A program made the translations under genes and the position numbers. From positions 1 to 43,508 of the forward strand of contig NZ_JAETXM010000031.1 of the NCBI RefSeq assembly GCF_024494465.1: 43,508 bases of DNA, given 5' to 3'. The notes beneath the pieces are model-generated. The model was given only the letters and a program-made list of their open reading frames with translations, made no database searches and was not told where the DNA came from. Origin of the DNA: Bacillus sp. V3B (lineage in GTDB: Bacteria; Bacillota; Bacilli; Bacillales; Cytobacillaceae). Positions 30,875 to 40,185 of the stretch are shown in pieces; the first letter of the stretch is position 1; each line of letters begins with the position of its first letter.

Positions 30875-31524
30875 AAAACTTAAATTTATGGGAACAAATT
30901 GTTCAACAAACACAAATGCGGTGGGAAGATGTGCTTGAGGCAACATTTATCCATATCCAACTCGTGTTTTTTTCGATGCTGATGGCCGTTATACTTGGAG
31001 TTTTCTTAGGTGTTCTTATTACGCGCGTATCATCCCTAGTACCGTTCATATTAGGTGGGACAGGAATTATGCAAACAATTCCAAGTCTTGCGGTACTTGG
31101 GTTTTTAATCCCCGTTTTTGGAATTGGTGTAAAAACAGGAATTGCGGCATTATTTTTGTATTCACTTTTACCGATTGTTCGAAACACGTATACAGGTATC
31201 AAAGATGTAGATAAGGCAACGTTAGAAGCGGCCAAAGGAATGGGAATGAAGAGCAAACAGATATTACTTAAGGTTGAGCTTCCTTTGGCAATGCCAATTA
31301 TAATGGCTGGAGTCCGTACCGCTGCTGTTATTAACGTGGGAAATGCGACATTGGCAGCATTTATAGGAGCTGGTGGGCTTGGAGACTTTATATTCTTAGG
31401 CATTACACGAGGAATAGATGGCTTAATATTTTTAGGAGCTATCCCCGCTGCTATATTAGCGATTTTGCTTGAGTTCCTCTTTAATAAGCTTGAACGTTGG
31501 TCTACACCAGAGGGGTTGAAATAG
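30871..31524 (+). CDS. opuCB: Osmoprotectant ABC transporter permease, OpuCB-like (217 aa)
   Basis: The permease has about five or six membrane segments and the binding-protein-dependent EAA loop (LEAAKGMGMKSKQILLKVEL) that contacts the ATPase. IMQTIPSLAVLGFLIPVFGI is typical of the OpuCB/OpuBB group. ATG 30871 has GGAGGCAAAC directly upstream and overlaps the ATPase stop as ATGA. A frame starting 24 bases earlier would overlap this site. There is no second permease gene in the operon (OpuC has two, OpuCB and OpuCD), so it may act as a homodimer. Confidence 0.9.
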   Translation: MKNLNLWEQIVQQTQMRWEDVLEATFIHIQLVFFSMLMAVILGVFLGVLITRVSSLVPFILGGTGIMQTIPSLAVLGFLIPVFGIGVKTGIAALFLYSLLPIVRNTYTGIKDVDKATLEAAKGMGMKSKQILLKVELPLAMPIIMAGVRTAAVINVGNATLAAFIGAGGLGDFIFLGITRGIDGLIFLGAIPAAILAILLEFLFNKLERWSTPEGLK

Positions 31525-31525
31525 G

Positions 31526-32410
31526 ATGAAAAGAAAATTAATTTTACCTTTTATGGCTATTATTACTGTTATTCTCCTAGGGGGATGCATATTAAATAGT
31601 GGCGATTCAGTCACAATTGGTTCAAGAAATAATACGGAAAGTATCATTTTATCAAATATTATGGGTCAATTAATTGAAGATAAAACGGATATAAATGTAA
31701 TATATAGAGAAAATCTTGGTGGTTCTAATGTTGTTTGGAATGCATTGATGAATGGCAGTATTCAAGTGATACCTGATTATACAGGTACGATTGTGATTAC
31801 GTATTATGGTGAATCTCCTGGAACCGCTGAAGAAACCTTAGCAAAAACGAAGGAACTTGTGGCAAAAGATAATATTGTAGCATTTAATACATTCGGGTTT
31901 AATAATACGTACACGCTAGCATTAGATGAAGCAGAAGCAGAGAGACTAGACGTAGAAACATTCAGTGACTTTGCGGAGGTTTCCGAACAATTTACGCTTG
32001 GAGCAGTTTTCGAATTTATTGATCGTCCGGACGGTTTGCCAGGATTTAAAGAAGAATATGATCTAGAGTTTAAAGATGTGAAGGGAATGGACCATGGGAT
32101 GATGTATCGTGCAATTGCTGGAGGTGACGTGGATGTAATCAATTCCTACACAACAGATGGTCAATTACAGGTATTCGATTTGAGAGTACTCGAAGATGAT
32201 AAGTCTTACTTTCCACCTTATCACGCCCTTCCTCTAGTACTAGAAGAAACGCTCGAAAGATATCCTGAATTAGAGGAAGTACTACAGAAGCTAGAAGGTA
32301 AAATTGATGAACCGACGATGCAAGCCATGAATGCTAAAGTGGATAACGAAGGCATTATGGTTGAAGTTGTAGCAAAGGAATTTTTACAAGAAGCTGGTTT
32401 AATTGAGTAG
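31526..32410 (+). CDS. opuCC: Osmoprotectant-binding lipoprotein, OpuCC-like (294 aa)
   Basis: The signal peptide ends in a lipobox LLGGC with Cys21 as the lipidated residue, so the protein is anchored to the outer face of the membrane. The mature part has the OpuAC/OpuCC-type start SVTIGSRNNTESIILSNIMG and conserved ligand-region stretches (IQVIPDYTGTI, VINSYTTDGQL, FPPYHALPLV). It follows the permease by one base. No permease domain is fused, unlike OpuF-type proteins. It delivers the solute to the permease encoded upstream. The precise substrate cannot be told. Confidence 0.9.
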   Translation: MKRKLILPFMAIITVILLGGCILNSGDSVTIGSRNNTESIILSNIMGQLIEDKTDINVIYRENLGGSNVVWNALMNGSIQVIPDYTGTIVITYYGESPGTAEETLAKTKELVAKDNIVAFNTFGFNNTYTLALDEAEAERLDVETFSDFAEVSEQFTLGAVFEFIDRPDGLPGFKEEYDLEFKDVKGMDHGMMYRAIAGGDVDVINSYTTDGQLQVFDLRVLEDDKSYFPPYHALPLVLEETLERYPELEEVLQKLEGKIDEPTMQAMNAKVDNEGIMVEVVAKEFLQEAGLIE

Positions 32411-32976
32411 TATAGTGGCAATATACATAAGCGTCAAATAGCTTACGTTGTACAATCGATCCAAAGTCTCCTCGAACGGCTATAAGGTGCCAGACAACAT
32501 CCAGATAATTGGTAATCAGATAGGGTAGTACGATCTAGGGCACACCCTGAATGTGTGATGAAGGGATAAAAACCACGAAGAAGCCAGCATGAATGATCAT
32601 GCTGGCTTCTTCATGGTTTTTGATGGTCTGCTCCGCAGGGATGCCTTGAAAAATCTTGTTTTAGAAAAATGTTTCATGGAAAGTTTATTAAAAAAATGCG
32701 AACTTTCTATAACCAAACCTTTATACAAATGGAATAAATGGTATTATTTGAAAAAAAGGATAAACTATTCAACTATCTGAAACTGGATTTTGTCTTTCTG
32801 AGTTAAAATTAATATGCGTAAAAAAATTGTACTGAAATACGTAAGATTAAACTGTGCTTACTCAATCTAGTTAATGATTAAAAGTTACTTATGTCCTATA
32901 TCTAGATTGGGTTTCAACATGTTGATAGTTTTGCACCTCTTATAGGTTAAATATTTTAGTAGAGGAGATGGTAAGA
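32411..32976. other. Intergenic region filled by a repeat block
   Basis: About 565 bases without a supported gene. The first part holds the second copy of the 182-bp block (32450-32631). The remainder is A+T-rich. A short plus-strand frame at 32589-32780 begins inside the terminator stem and has no ribosome site, so it is not called. Confidence 0.5.
32450..32631 (+). repeat. 182-bp duplicated block, copy 2 (with yvrJ tail)
   Basis: It is a near copy of 8980-9161, in the same orientation. It includes TACAATCGATCCAAAGTCTC and CGAACGGCTATAA, the end of the yvrJ coding sequence, although no yvrJ gene is present here. The terminator copy (32568-32621) has one mismatch in its stem. It lies downstream of opuCC, whose transcription it could end. 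Confidence 0.85.
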
Positions 32977-33264
32977 TTGGGTTCAATTTTGGAAATTTTG
33001 GCTAATATTCTCATGTCATTTAGTATGTTTGGCGGAGAACCAAGTGATGAGAAAATTGAAAAGAATATAATGTTATTGAAAGAATTGGATTGGTTTAAAG
33101 AAATTTATCAAAATGACCAATATAAAGAATTGATAAAGACAAATGTAAATGTTAGGTATGCAATTGGAACCTCAAATGTTAAAAGTGCAAAAAAATATCA
33201 AAAGGTACAATTAAGAATTCAGAAGAAGATAATGGAGACTATAAAAGAAGAAAGTGAAAAATGA
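32977..33264 (+). CDS. Small protein of unknown function (95 aa)
   Basis: TTG 32977 has GAGGAGATGG at normal spacing, while an ATG at 32968 would lie inside that site. The N-terminus (LGSILEILANILMSFSMFGG) is hydrophobic and could be a membrane segment or secretion signal. The rest is charged and probably helical (KIEKNIMLLKELDWFKEIYQ, ending KIMETIKEESEK). No family recognised. It ends just before a repeat that extends into the truncated MFS gene. Confidence 0.5.
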   Translation: MGSILEILANILMSFSMFGGEPSDEKIEKNIMLLKELDWFKEIYQNDQYKELIKTNVNVRYAIGTSNVKSAKKYQKVQLRIQKKIMETIKEESEK

Positions 33265-33317
33265 AGGGACAGGAACCTTAAACGGGGCGCCTTTTGAAAG
33301 TGGAATCAGCATTAGCA

Positions 33318-33434
33318 GTTCTGGTGCAAAAATTCCAAACCACTTGTAAGTAATCTTTGAATCTTGGACATACTGATACTAGTACTCTAAAAAAGGACAG
33401 ACTCTCCAAAGGGAGAAGTCTGTCCAAAATCAAA
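33318..33434 (+). repeat. 117-bp partial copy of the IS6-ended MITE
   Basis: It is identical by eye to 36558-36674. It starts with GTTCTGGTGCAAA, the inner part of the terminal repeat, and contains the hairpin GGACAGACT...AGTCTGTCC (33396-33426). The right terminal repeat is absent here: the sequence passes into the MFS gene instead, so this copy is a one-ended remnant. Confidence 0.8.
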
Positions 33435-33975
33435 TGGAAACAAGACAAAAGATCGGAAAGGCACAAAATGCTGCGTACCAGAAAAGCAAAGCTAATAAAG
33501 AACCAATAATGGGACTAACGACCTTTCCGAAACCATTTGATGCTTCAACTAAACCTAGAACCTTGCTCTGTTCTCCACCTTTAAATAAATCCCCGGTTAA
33601 GGCCATCGCCATGGATGTTGTTTCCGCAGCACCAATTCCTTGCATAATCCTTCCTGCAAGAATCCATGTATAGGCATTGGAAAACCAAGCTGCGGCAGCA
33701 GCCGCCAAAATTCCTCCGCTTCCGTACAAAATGAGGGCAGGGATCACGATTACTTTTCGTGAAAACCGGTCAGATAGATAACCTAAGATCGGAATCATGA
33801 CCGCGGCGGAAATCGAAAATACAGAAATAATTAAGCTAGTTTGAAATTGCGTAAGATCGAGTTCGTTTTTCATTTTTGGAAGAATGGGGATTAACATAGA
33901 ATTTCCTAAAACAAGTATAAGTGGAATGGATCCGATTGCAATAATTGTCATTCCTTTTTGTTTTTGCTTTGGCAT
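33430..33975 (-). pseudogene. Truncated MFS transporter (N-terminal half)
   Basis: The product starts [20 protein letters not shown] and has six membrane segments with the MFS signature between segments 2 and 3 ([19 protein letters not shown]) and [20 protein letters not shown] in segment 4-5. That is a drug-efflux type (Blt/NorA-like) pattern. The frame stops after about 180 residues, within the first bases of the MITE fragment at 33434, while family members have about 400. Insertion or deletion at the element border has removed the second half. GGGGTG lies before ATG 33975. Confidence 0.8.
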
Positions 33976-34136
33976 GAATGACACCCCTGATAGTAGAATC
34001 TGTAACTCTTTTATTGTTTGATATGACGAAAGCATTTATTGAAGATTATTGCCTATTTTTGGGGGTACAAACCTAAAATCTACACCTTTGCCCAATTTTT
34101 GAATAGTCTAACGTAAAAATTAAGGAGTTGAATGCA

Positions 34137-34928
34137 ATGGATTTTTTAGAGATACCTAAAAGGACTACAGGAAAGCGGACATACGGTCTTACGTCCATTA
34201 TCGATTTAGGAACTTCGATCGGGGAATTAAAAAATATTTTAGATGATTATCATCCGGTTATTGATATTGCTAAAATTGGAATAGGGTCTGCTTATGTAAC
34301 ACCAAACTTAAAGGAAAAGGTAGATCTGTATAAGGGATTTCAAATAGAACCGTATTGTGGAGGCACTTTATTTGAAAAATGCTATCAACAAAGAAAAGTT
34401 ACTGAATATTTAAAGTTTTTATGCAATCTAGGGATTGAATGGGTTGAAATATCAAACGGTACATTAAATATTTCTCTATACGAACGTCTCAAATTGATTT
34501 CTGAAATCAAAAAGGATTTTCACATTATAGCAGAAGTAGGATCAAAAGACTCTGATCAAGAGATGCCTATTTCCGAGTGGAAGGAAGAAATAAGGTTATT
34601 ATTAGAGGCAGGAAGCGAATATGTGATTACAGAAGGGAGAGATTCAGGCACTTCTGGTATTTATCAAAAAAATGGCAACATCAAATCCGATTTGATTAGC
34701 GAGTTAGTAAAAGATATAGATAGCCAAAAAATTATTTTTGAAGCTCCTACTGCAAAACACCAAATGTATTTTATTAATGAAATTGGAACGAATGTTAATT
34801 TAGGAAATGTGAAATTAAGAGATGTATTACTTTTAGAAGCTCAACGGTGTGGATTAAGAAGTGAAACCTTTTATTTGGAGGAGAACGTGAATACAAATTA
34901 CCGTCATAAGACATTTTATATAAAATGA
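34137..34928 (+). CDS. yitD: Phosphosulfolactate synthase, ComA/YitD family (263 aa)
   Basis: The enzyme adds sulfite to phosphoenolpyruvate to give 2-phosphosulfolactate; in Bacillus the product 3-sulfolactate accumulates in spores. The protein shows the TIM-barrel pattern of the family: GKRTYGLTSIIDLGTSIGEL, IDIAKIGIGSAYVTPNLKEK, EPYCGGTLFEKC, WVEISNGTLNIS, IIAEVGSKDS, and YVITEGRDSGTSGIY, then FEAPTAKHQMYFI. ATG 34137 has TAAGGAG nine bases before it; a TTG three codons earlier is less well placed. In B. subtilis yitD sits with yitC (the phosphatase step), which is not seen here. A terminator follows. Confidence 0.9.
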   Translation: MDFLEIPKRTTGKRTYGLTSIIDLGTSIGELKNILDDYHPVIDIAKIGIGSAYVTPNLKEKVDLYKGFQIEPYCGGTLFEKCYQQRKVTEYLKFLCNLGIEWVEISNGTLNISLYERLKLISEIKKDFHIIAEVGSKDSDQEMPISEWKEEIRLLLEAGSEYVITEGRDSGTSGIYQKNGNIKSDLISELVKDIDSQKIIFEAPTAKHQMYFINEIGTNVNLGNVKLRDVLLLEAQRCGLRSETFYLEENVNTNYRHKTFYIK

Positions 34929-35018
34929 AGAATGATTAGCAAAAAATATATTACGTATAAAACATCATATATTTAAACATTCTAAAAGTAGAACTAGCAA
35001 TTCCAATTCGAATTCCTT

Positions 35019-35044
35019 AAGGCCCTCTAAAGGGGGCTTTTTTA
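35019..35044 (+). terminator. Terminator after the phosphosulfolactate synthase gene
   Basis: AAGGCCCTC pairs with the AGGGGGCTT half with a small bulge and runs into TTTTTT. It lies 90 bases after the yitD stop and also touches the stop of a minus-strand fragment (35042-35245), so it may serve both. Confidence 0.7.
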
Positions 35045-35245
35045 TAGTCTGTTGAATTTAGTCTTTGGTAGGGACTGACTCTCAACATTGACTTGCAATG
35101 TAACCCCTTTTAAAGGCATTTTCCCCATATAAACGTCCGCCCAGCCCCAAAGTGCAATGTCTGGTTCCATTTCTGGCAAACTGCTTGTTCCAACTTTGGT
35201 GTCACCATGCATTGGTTGATTATATACAACTCCAAACCACAGTAG
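35042..35245 (-). pseudogene. C-terminal fragment of an unidentified protein
   Basis: After an in-frame stop the minus strand reads LLWFGVVYNQPMHGDTKVGT, then SSLPEMEPDIALWGWADVYM and GKMPLKGVTLQVNV. The composition and Met/Trp-rich motifs look like genuine protein. There is no start codon with a ribosome site. The family was not recognised. The sequence upstream (35246-35672) shows no continuation. Confidence 0.35.
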
Positions 35246-35672
35246 CCTTTAGGCTGCGATTTCCTTTAAGAATAAGGATTTAGTGAACTAAAGGTTAAAA
35301 CAATGAATTTCAGAATCCTTTCAGAACCTTCTTTGGGTGACAACAATAGAGCCTGTAAGAAAGGAAAAGGCGATTTTCTTAACAATTCATAGGTTCCTGT
35401 TCCATTTACGGCTAACGCTTCCATACGGAACAAGCCGAAAACCTTCAAAACAGTGGATAGCAGCTATACGGTTGCTTTTATTTAATATTTTTCCTTACCT
35501 TCCAAATTGTAAAACAGGACAATCCTTCTAATCTTCGGCTGGTAGGACACTGGAACATTTCCTACTGGAAGCTAAGAAAGCTAGTCAATCGATCAAAGTT
35601 AAAACTTCGATCGATATTATGGTGAAGGGAAGGTGTAATAACGGAGGTTTTTAATGGATAATAGAGGGTAAG
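35246..35672. other. Intergenic region, no gene seen
   Basis: About 430 bases without a supported gene. A short minus-strand frame at 35266-35448 lacks a ribosome site and similarity that I recognise. A short inverted repeat ATCGATC...GATCGAT lies near 35594-35620. It should contain the promoter of the DUF421 gene. Confidence 0.35.
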
Positions 35673-36365
35673 TTGGGAAAGATATCATTAACTCTTTTCA
35701 AACGAATGGTGGTTATTTATTTTATGGAATGGGATTATATATGGAAAGCGATATTGATCGTTTTTGTGGGAACAGTACTTTTGAGAATTGCAGGTAGGAA
35801 AACAATTCCACAAATGACATTGGCTGAAACTGTTATTATGATTGGGATTGGGTCTTTATTAATTCAACCTGTAGCAGGAAAAAATATTTGGACAACCTTT
35901 TTGGTTGGTGGTGTTCTTGTCGGAACACTATTAGTAATGGAATTTATACAAATGAAATCTGACAGTTTTGAAAAAGCGATTACAGGTAAAGCAAAGGTGG
36001 TAATCGAAAACGGAATGTTGAATGAAAAAAACTTGATGAAACTTAGGTTATCGGTGGACCAACTTGAAATGAAACTCAGACAAAAAAGTGTATCTAAAAT
36101 TAGTGACGTAAAATGGGCAACATTAGAACCAAATGGTCAATTAGGTTTTGAGTTGAAACAGGATGCTCAGCCTGTAACGAAAAAGGAATTTGAAGATTTC
36201 AAACAAACAATGATTAATTTGATACCTAGTAATTCGCAACTTACTCATATAAATGACACTTTAAACTTGATAAACAAACAGTATAAGGCCGAAAGCCAAG
36301 AGGACATATTCGCAGAAGTTCAGAATAAAGTACATAAAAACGCCCCACCCAAGCATTTACAATAA
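35673..36365 (+). CDS. DUF421 membrane protein, second paralogue (230 aa)
   Basis: Three membrane segments in the first 90 residues, with GRKTIPQMTLAETVIMIGIG, precede the cytosolic part with the DUF421 pattern (KAKVVIENGMLNEKNLMKLR, SVDQLEMKLRQKSVSKISDV, WATLEPNGQLGF). The C-terminal 70 residues (HINDTLNLINKQYKAESQED) are an extra, hydrophilic extension. The TTG at 35673 has AGAGGG in front; an internal ATG at codon 18 gives a shorter form with a weaker ribosome site. The function of the family is unclear. It differs clearly from the DUF421 protein at 21627-22331. Confidence 0.85.
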   Translation: MGKISLTLFKRMVVIYFMEWDYIWKAILIVFVGTVLLRIAGRKTIPQMTLAETVIMIGIGSLLIQPVAGKNIWTTFLVGGVLVGTLLVMEFIQMKSDSFEKAITGKAKVVIENGMLNEKNLMKLRLSVDQLEMKLRQKSVSKISDVKWATLEPNGQLGFELKQDAQPVTKKEFEDFKQTMINLIPSNSQLTHINDTLNLINKQYKAESQEDIFAEVQNKVHKNAPPKHLQ

Positions 36366-36551
36366 TCTCAATAACGGGGGCAATGATTGGTGCGAAATGT
36401 TCCTGGCTCAAATGAAATGTGGTCACACAATTTCGGTAAAGGTCAGGCAGTTTTAGGTTTCTGAAACTGAAGGGTTATGTCGAGGGGTCGAATGACGAGG
36501 TAACGCTCTGAAAGGCTCCCCCTGCGTCGAATAGCACGTCGCTTAGTAAGG

Positions 36552-36780
36552 AAAAGGGTTCTGGTGCAAAAATTCCAAACCACTTGTAAGTAATCTTTGA
36601 ATCTTGGACATACTGATACTAGTACTCTAAAAAAGGACAGACTCTCCAAAGGGAGAAGTCTGTCCAAAATCAAAAAGAATTCATCCATCAACTGTTTGGA
36701 CTAGTTGCATAGGACCAGGGGTCACTAGAAATCCTTCGCTTTTTTATATTTTCTTCAAGTATTTGCACCAGAACCCTTTT
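36552..36780. mobile_element. 229-bp MITE with IS6-like terminal inverted repeats
   Basis: AAAAGGGTTCTGGTGCAAA (36552-36570) is repeated inverted as TTTGCACCAGAACCCTTTT (36762-36780), a perfect 19-bp terminal repeat. GGTTCTGGTGCAAA resembles the ends of IS6-family elements (GGTTCTGTTGCAAA type). The inside has no transposase but carries the hairpin GGACAGACT...AGTCTGTCC (36636-36666). A 117-bp part is repeated at 33318-33434. It would be moved by a transposase acting in trans. No clear target duplication was seen. Confidence 0.75.
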
Positions 36781-36885
36781 TTCCTACAGTACATGGATAA
36801 AATACATATTGTTTTCTTAAAGTAATTACTAGTCTTAAACCATCCTCTTGCTTTCCACAAGTAATGCCTCAGGGGCAAAGTACCA

Positions 36886-39800
36886 TTATCCTGCATCCTT
36901 CAGATCGAGATTATCGGACCGTTCTAACTTGTTCCAGCCGACCCGGTTCCCTTTTAGGGCTGTGAGAATCGATTTCCAGATAACAAAAAGCAATAAGTAA
37001 CGGTAGACCATTCTTTGCAAGATCAGGGTCATCAGTGGCTTTGGGCTAAGCTTCTCCATTCTGAAAGCAACTAAACTAATCAGGAGATCCGTGATAAAGT
37101 AACAGCCAAAAACCAATAATGACTTTTTCACATCGCCTACTACGATTCCTAGAATAAACAACAAATCTAAAAATGGTGCAAATAAAGGGACGCCAAATTG
37201 AAATAGCAGTATATTGGGAAGAGCAATGAATCCTAGTGATTTATGCTTCCTTCTCCCAAACGCTTTCTTATGCTTCCAAAAGCATTGTAATGTTCCAAAG
37301 GTCCATCTAAACCGCTGTTTAAGAAAATCGCTAACCGTTTCTGGTGCCTCTGTATAGGCATATGCCTGTTCATCGATTATTACTTTGTGACCCCGTCTTA
37401 GAATACTTAAGGTCAGATCTGTATCCTCTGCCAATGTGTCGGCTGAAAAATAACCAAGCTCTTTAATGGCCTGTTTGCGCCACGCACCTATGGCTCCTGG
37501 GACAACCGTTACACAATTTAGGGTGTCAAAAGCACGTTTTTCCAGATTAAACCCGGTGACATACTCAACATGCTGCCAGGCTGTCAATAAATTGTGCACA
37601 TTTCCAACCCTCACATTCCCGGACACTGCTGCCACCTTTTCATCTGCAAAGTGGCGGACAAGCAGCGAAATCGCTTCAGGCGGGACAATGGTGTCCGCAT
37701 CGATCGCAACAAGGATGTCCCCTGCTGACCTTTTGCTTCCCATATTAATGGCCGATGCTTTTCCTCCGTTTTTCTTATGCAGTAGGTGAACCTTTTCATT
37801 GTCAGAGAAATGCTTCGATACAACCAAAGACGTCTGATCCTTAGAGCCATCATCGACTACAAGGATTTCAAGGCTTGGATAATCGCTTTTCAAGATCGAC
37901 TGAATGGTCCTATTTATCACTTTCTCTTCATTGTAGGCAGCAATGATAACACTCACAAATGGAGTAAAGGAATCTCTCGGAGGTTCGTCCTGAGCCTGTT
38001 TTTTATGCTTAAATGCTAAACAAGCAAGGATTAAAAGGCGCAGAAGCGCAATAAAAAGCACACCATAAAGCAAAATGGAAATGAGGTACTTGAAGTTCGT
38101 TATATTGAACAACATCACTTTTGTGCTTTGCACGATTGGGTTTTCCACATCTGGAACCGGAGATAGGATACTGCTTTGGCTTTCATCCATTAGCTTGCTG
38201 ATCGTCACAAATGTATAGCCTTTGCTTTGCAATTGTTCAATCAACTTTGGAAGGGCCTGAACGGTTGCCTCCCTGTCTCCACCCCCGTCATGCAGCAAAA
38301 TAATATCACCGCTTGATACCTGATTGAGCACATTTTCAACAATGGCCTTGCTATCACGCAGCTTCCAGTCCTTTGCATCAATATCATAATTAACGGTAAC
38401 ATAGCCCATTTGAGTGATCTCGTGCATTCTTTGAAAAGAGGGCTGAAGGTACTTTGCTTCTTCATCTCCATATGGGGACCGATATAATAAGGACGTATGG
38501 CCGGTTATCCCTTGAATGATGCGCTGAGTACTATTTAGTTCAAGCTTTAATTGATCATCCGATAGTTGATTTATATATGGATGTGAAAACGTATGGTTGC
38601 CAATCTCATGGCCGTCCCGATACATTTGTTCAACGATACCCTGATGGAGCATCGCCTGTTTGCCGATGATAAAAAACGTGGCCGGGATTTGATAGTGTTT
38701 CAGGGTTTTTAATATATCTTCTGTGTATTTAGGGTCGGGCCCGTCATCAAAGGTTAAGACGATCTCTTTATCGGATGGCTGGCTTAACCGTTCAAATTCT
38801 GAGGATTTTGGGTTTTTTACATAGGCTTCACTTGTAATGAAACCAGCATCATCAAATTGAAGGCTGCGTTCGCCTTCTGCCCCGTTCTCTATAGCACGAA
38901 ATATATTTCCTTCTCCCGTGCTATAGATAGTGTCTCCATTTTTAACCGTAAGCAATTCTTCCGTCTTTTCTTCTTTTAAAATATCCCAAACAGAGGGGTC
39001 CTCGGTTCCGAGACGCCATAATGCAATTCCCTGGGTTCCAGCCTGGGCAGACATTTTCAATTGGTTATAGAAGGTCGCACTATCCAAAAACCAGATTTCA
39101 TGCACCTTGTTGTTCTCCCTATATTTAAGATAAGGCGTTTGGCTCATGTCATCCCATTGTATTTTCAGGTCTGCCTTTTCTATCAGCCTAGTGACATCAT
39201 CAAAGGATACGGCTTCCCCAGCTTGTTTGCTTTCCCAATCCCAATCATAGCCATAATTGCCCAAACCAACAATCAGTTTGTCCTTGGATATTTGGGAGAG
39301 GTTTTCTTTAAACCATGAAGACGAGGCAATCGAGCCAGGATTAAGGACATTCTCATCGTATGACATCAAAATGATTTGATCAGCATGATTTTCCAATGCC
39401 TTGTAATCGAATGCCTCATTTGCCGGCGGTACATCGATGGATACAGATAGGCCTTCTGCATGAAAAACCTTGTAAAGGTCCCTCATAAAATCGGTCAATA
39501 AATCTCGATCACTCTTGTTGATATTCTCAAAGTCAATATTGATTCCATCATATCCATACTTTTTAATTTGTGTATGTAGATTTTTTATCAATTTCGCTTG
39601 TTCTTCAGGCGAACTCAATAGCTTATGTATTGTTTTCTGGTTCCACTCGCCATTCTGTTCATTGTTAATTAATGGTACAACTTTCACGTTATTCTTTTTT
39701 GCCAGTTCCCCTATTTCCATTTGAATATTGCTTTCAACTTCTAAATCAGGAGTTAAACGAAACCATTGGGGAATCAGCACATCGATCGTATCAATATTAC

Positions 39801-40185
39801 GCCTTAATGAAAGTTCACTATTTTTATCCCAATTAACATGGAAAGCATACACATCTTGGTTGTGGGTTATCTTTTCTTGAAGAAACTTTTCGTTCGTATC
39901 AGTATGTAAAAAAGTAGCAGAAGAGTCGGTTACTCCGGATGGAGCAATATGCGAAAATTCATTCGTTTCTTTTGTCTCTACTTCAGGCATGATCGGATTA
40001 AAATAGATGCCTAACCCAGACATGAATAGGACCATACAGGAAACGATGACCACTAGAGTGAAAGAACAGATCAATACGCCCCATCTTTTGTTTGATTTTG
40101 TTTCAAAAATAAACGGTTTATCAAGGGGGGCGTTCCCCTTTTTATTTTTTTTTCTTCTATTATAAGAAGATATCTTTTTGGACAT
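36886..40185 (-). CDS. GH18 / NodB polysaccharide deacetylase / GT2 fusion protein (1099 aa)
   Basis: Three enzyme domains lie in one chain. A cytosolic basic start and membrane helix (36-57) lead to a GH18 domain (about 105-405) with DGINIDFE and the catalytic Glu220. Next is a NodB-type deacetylase (about 475-665) with TFDDGPD (478-484), HTFSHPY (531-537), RSPYGD (569-574) and LHDGGGD (631-637). After a helix (about 697-725) comes a GT2 domain (about 742-990) with VDDGS (777-781), DADT (829-832), EDTDL (920-924) and QRFRW (957-961), then 3-4 membrane segments. It should build and modify an N-acetylhexosamine polymer and trim it outside the cell. It is divergent from the LCP gene at 40927. 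Confidence 0.9.
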   Translation of the reverse strand: MSKKISSYNRRKKNKKGNAPLDKPFIFETKSNKRWGVLICSFTLVVIVSCMVLFMSGLGIYFNPIMPEVETKETNEFSHIAPSGVTDSSATFLHTDTNEKFLQEKITHNQDVYAFHVNWDKNSELSLRRNIDTIDVLIPQWFRLTPDLEVESNIQMEIGELAKKNNVKVVPLINNEQNGEWNQKTIHKLLSSPEEQAKLIKNLHTQIKKYGYDGINIDFENINKSDRDLLTDFMRDLYKVFHAEGLSVSIDVPPANEAFDYKALENHADQIILMSYDENVLNPGSIASSSWFKENLSQISKDKLIVGLGNYGYDWDWESKQAGEAVSFDDVTRLIEKADLKIQWDDMSQTPYLKYRENNKVHEIWFLDSATFYNQLKMSAQAGTQGIALWRLGTEDPSVWDILKEEKTEELLTVKNGDTIYSTGEGNIFRAIENGAEGERSLQFDDAGFITSEAYVKNPKSSEFERLSQPSDKEIVLTFDDGPDPKYTEDILKTLKHYQIPATFFIIGKQAMLHQGIVEQMYRDGHEIGNHTFSHPYINQLSDDQLKLELNSTQRIIQGITGHTSLLYRSPYGDEEAKYLQPSFQRMHEITQMGYVTVNYDIDAKDWKLRDSKAIVENVLNQVSSGDIILLHDGGGDREATVQALPKLIEQLQSKGYTFVTISKLMDESQSSILSPVPDVENPIVQSTKVMLFNITNFKYLISILLYGVLFIALLRLLILACLAFKHKKQAQDEPPRDSFTPFVSVIIAAYNEEKVINRTIQSILKSDYPSLEILVVDDGSKDQTSLVVSKHFSDNEKVHLLHKKNGGKASAINMGSKRSAGDILVAIDADTIVPPEAISLLVRHFADEKVAAVSGNVRVGNVHNLLTAWQHVEYVTGFNLEKRAFDTLNCVTVVPGAIGAWRKQAIKELGYFSADTLAEDTDLTLSILRRGHKVIIDEQAYAYTEAPETVSDFLKQRFRWTFGTLQCFWKHKKAFGRRKHKSLGFIALPNILLFQFGVPLFAPFLDLLFILGIVVGDVKKSLLVFGCYFITDLLISLVAFRMEKLSPKPLMTLILQRMVYRYLLLFVIWKSILTALKGNRVGWNKLERSDNLDLKDAG

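Noticed and set aside
32589-32780. Plus-strand frame after opuCC
   Set aside because: It begins inside the terminator of the duplicated block and has no ribosome site.
36443-36691. Transposase gene inside the MITE region
   Set aside because: The frame shows no DDE motif pattern and spans the terminal repeat; the element is non-coding.
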